Shown here: positions 61,618-64,000 of the stretch, one piece after another | Position numbering within the stretch: the first letter of the stretch is position 1 | How the letters are laid out: the number at the start of each line of letters is the position of its first letter | NCBI RefSeq assembly: GCF_036345255.1 | Contig: NZ_CP107783.1 | Coordinates: forward strand, 992,001-1,056,000 | Length of the DNA stretch: 64,000 nucleotides | Direction of reading: 5' to 3' | Source: Streptomyces sp. NBC_00569 | GTDB taxonomy: Bacteria; Actinomycetota; Actinomycetes; Streptomycetales; Streptomycetaceae | The notes under the pieces: model-generated | What the model was told of the DNA's origin: nothing | What the model saw: only the letters and a program-made list of their open reading frames with translations | Databases searched by the model: none | Position numbers and translations under genes: made by a program

Positions 61618-61719
61618 CAAGCGAGTCGTGCCCCGACGGCCGCCCCGCCACTGGTCGGTTTCCGGCCGGTACGCCGCCCGACCTTGGCGGAACGGACCCG
61701 TCCGGGACACGATGCCCGC

Positions 61720-62397
61720 ATGAAGGGTGATCTCTTTTCCAGCGAGCACGTCGTACAGCCCGCCTCCGCGCCGGGAATGACCGCACAGAACGCCAAGTCG
61801 ATCCGCTACACCGTCAACGGCGACATGATGGCCCGTCAGGGAGCGATGGTCGCCTACCGCGGGAACCTGCAGTTCGAGCGCAAGGGCCAGGGCATGGGCG
61901 GCATGCTCAAGCGTGCGGTCACGGGCGAGGGCCTGCCTCTGATGACGGTGCGCGGGCAGGGCGAGGCCTGGTTCGCGCACGAGGCGCAGAACTGTTTCAT
62001 CGTCGACGTCGAACCGGGCGAGGCCCTGACGGTCAACGGGCGGAACGTCCTGTGCTTCGACTCCACGCTCTCGTACGAGATCAAGACCGTGAAGGGCGCG
62101 GGAATATCCGGCGGGGGCCTGTTCAACAGCGTCTTCACCGGCCAGGGCCGACTGGGGCTCATCTGCGAGGGCAACCCGCTGGTCATCCCCGTATCGCCGC
62201 AGCAGCCGGTGTTCGTGGACACGGACGCGGTCGTGGGCTGGACCGCCCATCTGCACACCTCGTTGCACCGGTCGCAGTCCATCGGGTCGATGATCCGCGG
62301 CGGTTCGGGCGAGGCCGTCCAGCTGAAGCTGGAGGGTGAGGGGTACGTCGTCGTGCGTCCCAGCGAGGCGACTCCGCAGAAGGCCCAGCAGCACTGA
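61720..62397 (+). CDS. AIM24 family protein
   Basis: 225 residues of mostly beta structure. MKGDLFSSEHVVQPASAPGMTAQNAKSIRYTVNGDMMARQGAMVAYRGNLQFERKG and LMTVRGQGEAWFAHEAQNCFIVDVEPGEALTVNGRNVLCFDSTL resemble the AIM24/DUF124 double beta-helix. Bacterial members often occur as tandem gene sets near stress-response genes, but this one is single. Biochemical function is unknown. ATG 61720; no signal peptide. Confidence 0.9.
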   Translation: MKGDLFSSEHVVQPASAPGMTAQNAKSIRYTVNGDMMARQGAMVAYRGNLQFERKGQGMGGMLKRAVTGEGLPLMTVRGQGEAWFAHEAQNCFIVDVEPGEALTVNGRNVLCFDSTLSYEIKTVKGAGISGGGLFNSVFTGQGRLGLICEGNPLVIPVSPQQPVFVDTDAVVGWTAHLHTSLHRSQSIGSMIRGGSGEAVQLKLEGEGYVVVRPSEATPQKAQQH

Positions 62398-62422
62398 CGC
62401 CCTGTTGTCCCCACACACCCCG

Positions 62423-62457
62423 AGGTGACGGCCCCGGGAACCGGCGAGCCGTCACCT
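62423..62457. terminator. bidirectional hairpin between convergent AIM24 and GNAT genes
   Basis: AGGTGACGGC (62423-62432) is fully complementary to GCCGTCACCT (62448-62457) around a 15-base loop. It lies 26 bases past the AIM24 stop and 25 bases past the GNAT stop on the other strand. Confidence 0.75.
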
Positions 62458-62481
62458 GGAGGTGCGCCGGCTCAAGGTGTG

Positions 62482-63009
62482 TCATCCCAAGGTGCGCTGC
62501 CACCTGACTTCGCCGTCGTGCATCCGGTCCGTGGGCGTCAGTCCGCACGCCGTGGCGACGGCCGCCGACGCGGCGTGGTCCGGGTGGATGTGCGCGACGA
62601 CGGTGCGTACGGACTGCCGCCCGAGCCGGTCGACCAGTGCGATCGCCGCCTCCGTGGCCAGGCCGCGCCCCTGCCACGGCACTCCGACGACCCAGGCGAT
62701 CTCGGCTTCGAGCCCGTCGTCGCCGGGGCCGACCGTGGCCTGGACCGTGCCGGCCAGACACTCTTCGTCCCTGATCCGGAGCACCCAGTTGCACCAGGAG
62801 ACGGCCGGGTCCGGGGGGCCCGCGACCAGGCGCCCGTAGCGTTCGCGCAGCTCCCGCGCCGACAGCGGCGCGCCGCCGATGAACGTGTGCAGAGCCGGGT
62901 CGCCGACCACCGCGGCCATCTCATCGGCGAACTCCACGTGGAGCGGCAGGAGTTCGAGCCTTCGGGTCGAGATGTCCGTTGCGGTCACGGGTTCGCGGAG
63001 TCCGTCCAT
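62482..63009 (-). CDS. GNAT family N-acetyltransferase (RimJ/RimL-like)
   Basis: 175 residues. STRRLELLPLHVEFADEMAAVVGDPALHTFIGG starts the fold as in RimJ-type enzymes; EIAWVVGVPWQGRGLATEAAIALVDRLG is motif A (QGRGLA) binding acetyl-CoA, and HPDHAASAAVATACGLTPTD is motif B. Acceptor is unknown. ATG 63009; the upstream frame to 63285 is a shadow of the neighbouring glycosidase. Same strand as the glycosidase gene upstream, but a hairpin lies between. Confidence 0.9.
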   Translation of the reverse strand: MDGLREPVTATDISTRRLELLPLHVEFADEMAAVVGDPALHTFIGGAPLSARELRERYGRLVAGPPDPAVSWCNWVLRIRDEECLAGTVQATVGPGDDGLEAEIAWVVGVPWQGRGLATEAAIALVDRLGRQSVRTVVAHIHPDHAASAAVATACGLTPTDRMHDGEVRWQRTLG

Positions 63010-63029
63010 CGCGCCACCGTACGTCCACG

Positions 63030-63071
63030 CCGGTGCGCCGGACACCGCGACCGCGGCATCCGGCGCGCCGG
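63030..63071 (-). terminator. hairpin after the glycosidase gene
   Basis: The arms CCGGTGCGCCGGA (63030-63042) and TCCGGCGCGCCGG (63059-63071) pair over 13 positions with one wobble, loop 16 bases. It starts 13 bases past the stop at 63084 on the minus strand. Confidence 0.65.
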
Positions 63072-63083
63072 CCCACCCGGGCT

Positions 63084-64000
63084 CTACTGAACCGTGATCG
63101 CGAACACGTGGATCGCGTCCGCGTCGGGCAGGGTGACCGTGCGGATCGTCTTGCCCGCGGTGAGCGGGACGGAGTTGCCGAACAGCTTGTAGCCGGTGCC
63201 GAAGTTGGCGGGGCCGGTCGGGGTGTTGCGGTGGTCGGACGTGGCGACCGTCGTCGCGCCGTACTCCGTGCCCGCCGTGCAGCACCAGTTGGGGAAGCCG
63301 AGGCTGCCCGTGCTCGTGGTGCCGTCGGTGTACGTGACCTTGACCTGGCCCGAGGTGAAGCCGGCCTCCGCTCCGAGGAACCAGAGCTTGGAGCCGCTGC
63401 CGGTGAGGGTGATCGACTGGCCGGCGAGTTCGACGTTGTTCGGGGTGCCCGGCTTGGCGGCCGGGAAAGTCCAGGTCACGCCGTCCTTGCTGACCTTGGC
63501 CCCGGGAGTGACCCCGGCCGCGGCGAGGGCCTGGGCCGAGTAGCTGTCGCCACCGCCGTCGAAGTTGCCGGTCGTGTAGTTGCCCTCGGCGGGCGGCGCC
63601 GCCTCGTTGGTCACGCCGACGTTGTTGAAGGCGGCGTCCAGGCTCGGGTACGGCACGTCGGTGACGATCGAGGCGCCTCCCGACACGGAGCCGTCACCGG
63701 CGCCACCCGCACGGTAGCGGGCCGTCGCGGTCAGGGTCGTGACGGTGGTGCCGGGCTTGGCGTCGGGGCCCTTCGCCGTGATGGTCGCGGCGGCCGAGCC
63801 GCCCGGCCTGACCTTGCCGAGGGACACCTTCGACGTGCTGAGGTGCCAGCCTTCGGGGGCGCTGATACGCAGGCGCGCGCCGGTGAGTCCGGTCGGGCCG
63901 TGGTCCGCGAGCGCGACCTTCCAGGTGGAGGTGGCGCCCTCACCGCCGGTCCGCGTCCAGGTGATCGCGGTGGCGGGCTGCACACGGTGGGCGGTGCCGG
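63084..64000 (-). CDS. secreted glycoside hydrolase, C-terminal part (runs off the window)
   Basis: The last ~305 residues of a longer protein; the frame stays open to the window edge, so the apparent GTG at 63983 is internal. Residues near the edge form a NEW3-like beta-sandwich (LRISAPEGWHLSTSKVSLGKVRPGGSAAATITA). The final ~190 residues (YTTGNFDGGGDSYSAQALAAAGVTPGAKV, VELAGQSITLTGSGSKLWFLGAEA, TTVATSDHRNTPTGPANFGTGYKLFGNSVPL) match the last domain of the GH92 enzyme at 9073-12351. The catalytic family lies outside the window. Confidence 0.8.
   Translation of the reverse strand, partial: GTAHRVQPATAITWTRTGGEGATSTWKVALADHGPTGLTGARLRISAPEGWHLSTSKVSLGKVRPGGSAAATITAKGPDAKPGTTVTTLTATARYRAGGAGDGSVSGGASIVTDVPYPSLDAAFNNVGVTNEAAPPAEGNYTTGNFDGGGDSYSAQALAAAGVTPGAKVSKDGVTWTFPAAKPGTPNNVELAGQSITLTGSGSKLWFLGAEAGFTSGQVKVTYTDGTTSTGSLGFPNWCCTAGTEYGATTVATSDHRNTPTGPANFGTGYKLFGNSVPLTAGKTIRTVTLPDADAIHVFAITVQ

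Overview
The window is a gene-dense stretch of a very GC-rich actinomycete chromosome, most likely Streptomyces or a close relative. Pointers are the strong G/C third-position bias, frequent GTG and TTG starts, ATGA/GTGA stop-start couplings, an F420-type luciferase-like oxidoreductase, streptogrisin-like protease and GH92 genes, and a PHO-box-like element. I see no rRNA, tRNA, CRISPR array, insertion sequence or phage module. The many long antisense reading frames are codon-bias shadows.

Layout. 1-2391: a TPP riboswitch leads an HMP-type transporter and thiD pair. 2492-8907: an RCK/membrane protein, a Ser/Thr kinase, an ADP-ribosylglycohydrolase and an NhaA-DsbA fusion. 9026-14553: a secreted GH92 mannosidase with two palindromes inside its coding sequence, a TetR regulator and an acyl-CoA dehydrogenase; the latter is next to a HAD-fold gene (to 15299). 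15562-28642 is the most distinctive part. A minus-strand operon (fused urease gamma/beta, divergent urease alpha, amidohydrolase, MHS transporter, ThDP enzyme, aldehyde dehydrogenase) diverges from a plus-strand set (PucR-type and Lrp-type regulators, dimethylargininase, ornithine aminotransferase). It reads like an island for guanidino/ureido nitrogen, but no urease nickel-insertion genes are present here.

28697-36792: an alpha/beta hydrolase, a VOC protein, an HxlR-SRPBCC-luciferase-like set, a MoxR/VWA pair, a TOPRIM protein, AlkB with a leaderless-looking promoter, and a GNAT enzyme. 37091-42696: a cupin gene, an ArsR/CDF metal-efflux pair, a secreted small protein with DUF3105 and a frameshifted DUF305 gene, an ankyrin protein and a cyclic-nucleotide-binding-fold protein. 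42764-46688: a PadR-controlled sulfatase and MFS transporter module.

46797-52937: a second MHS transporter plus YtcJ-like amidohydrolase pair, then an Lrp-type regulator divergent from a hydroxyacid dehydrogenase and class II aldolase. 53040-64000: a lone pstS behind a PHO box, GNAT enzymes, an FUSC transporter, cyclophilin, a membrane-anchored S1 protease, MarR, an isochorismatase-fold hydrolase, an AIM24 protein, and the 3' end of a secreted glycosidase whose last domain resembles that of the GH92 enzyme. Several convergent gene pairs are separated by strong perfect hairpins. No gene-free stretch exceeds about 300 bases.
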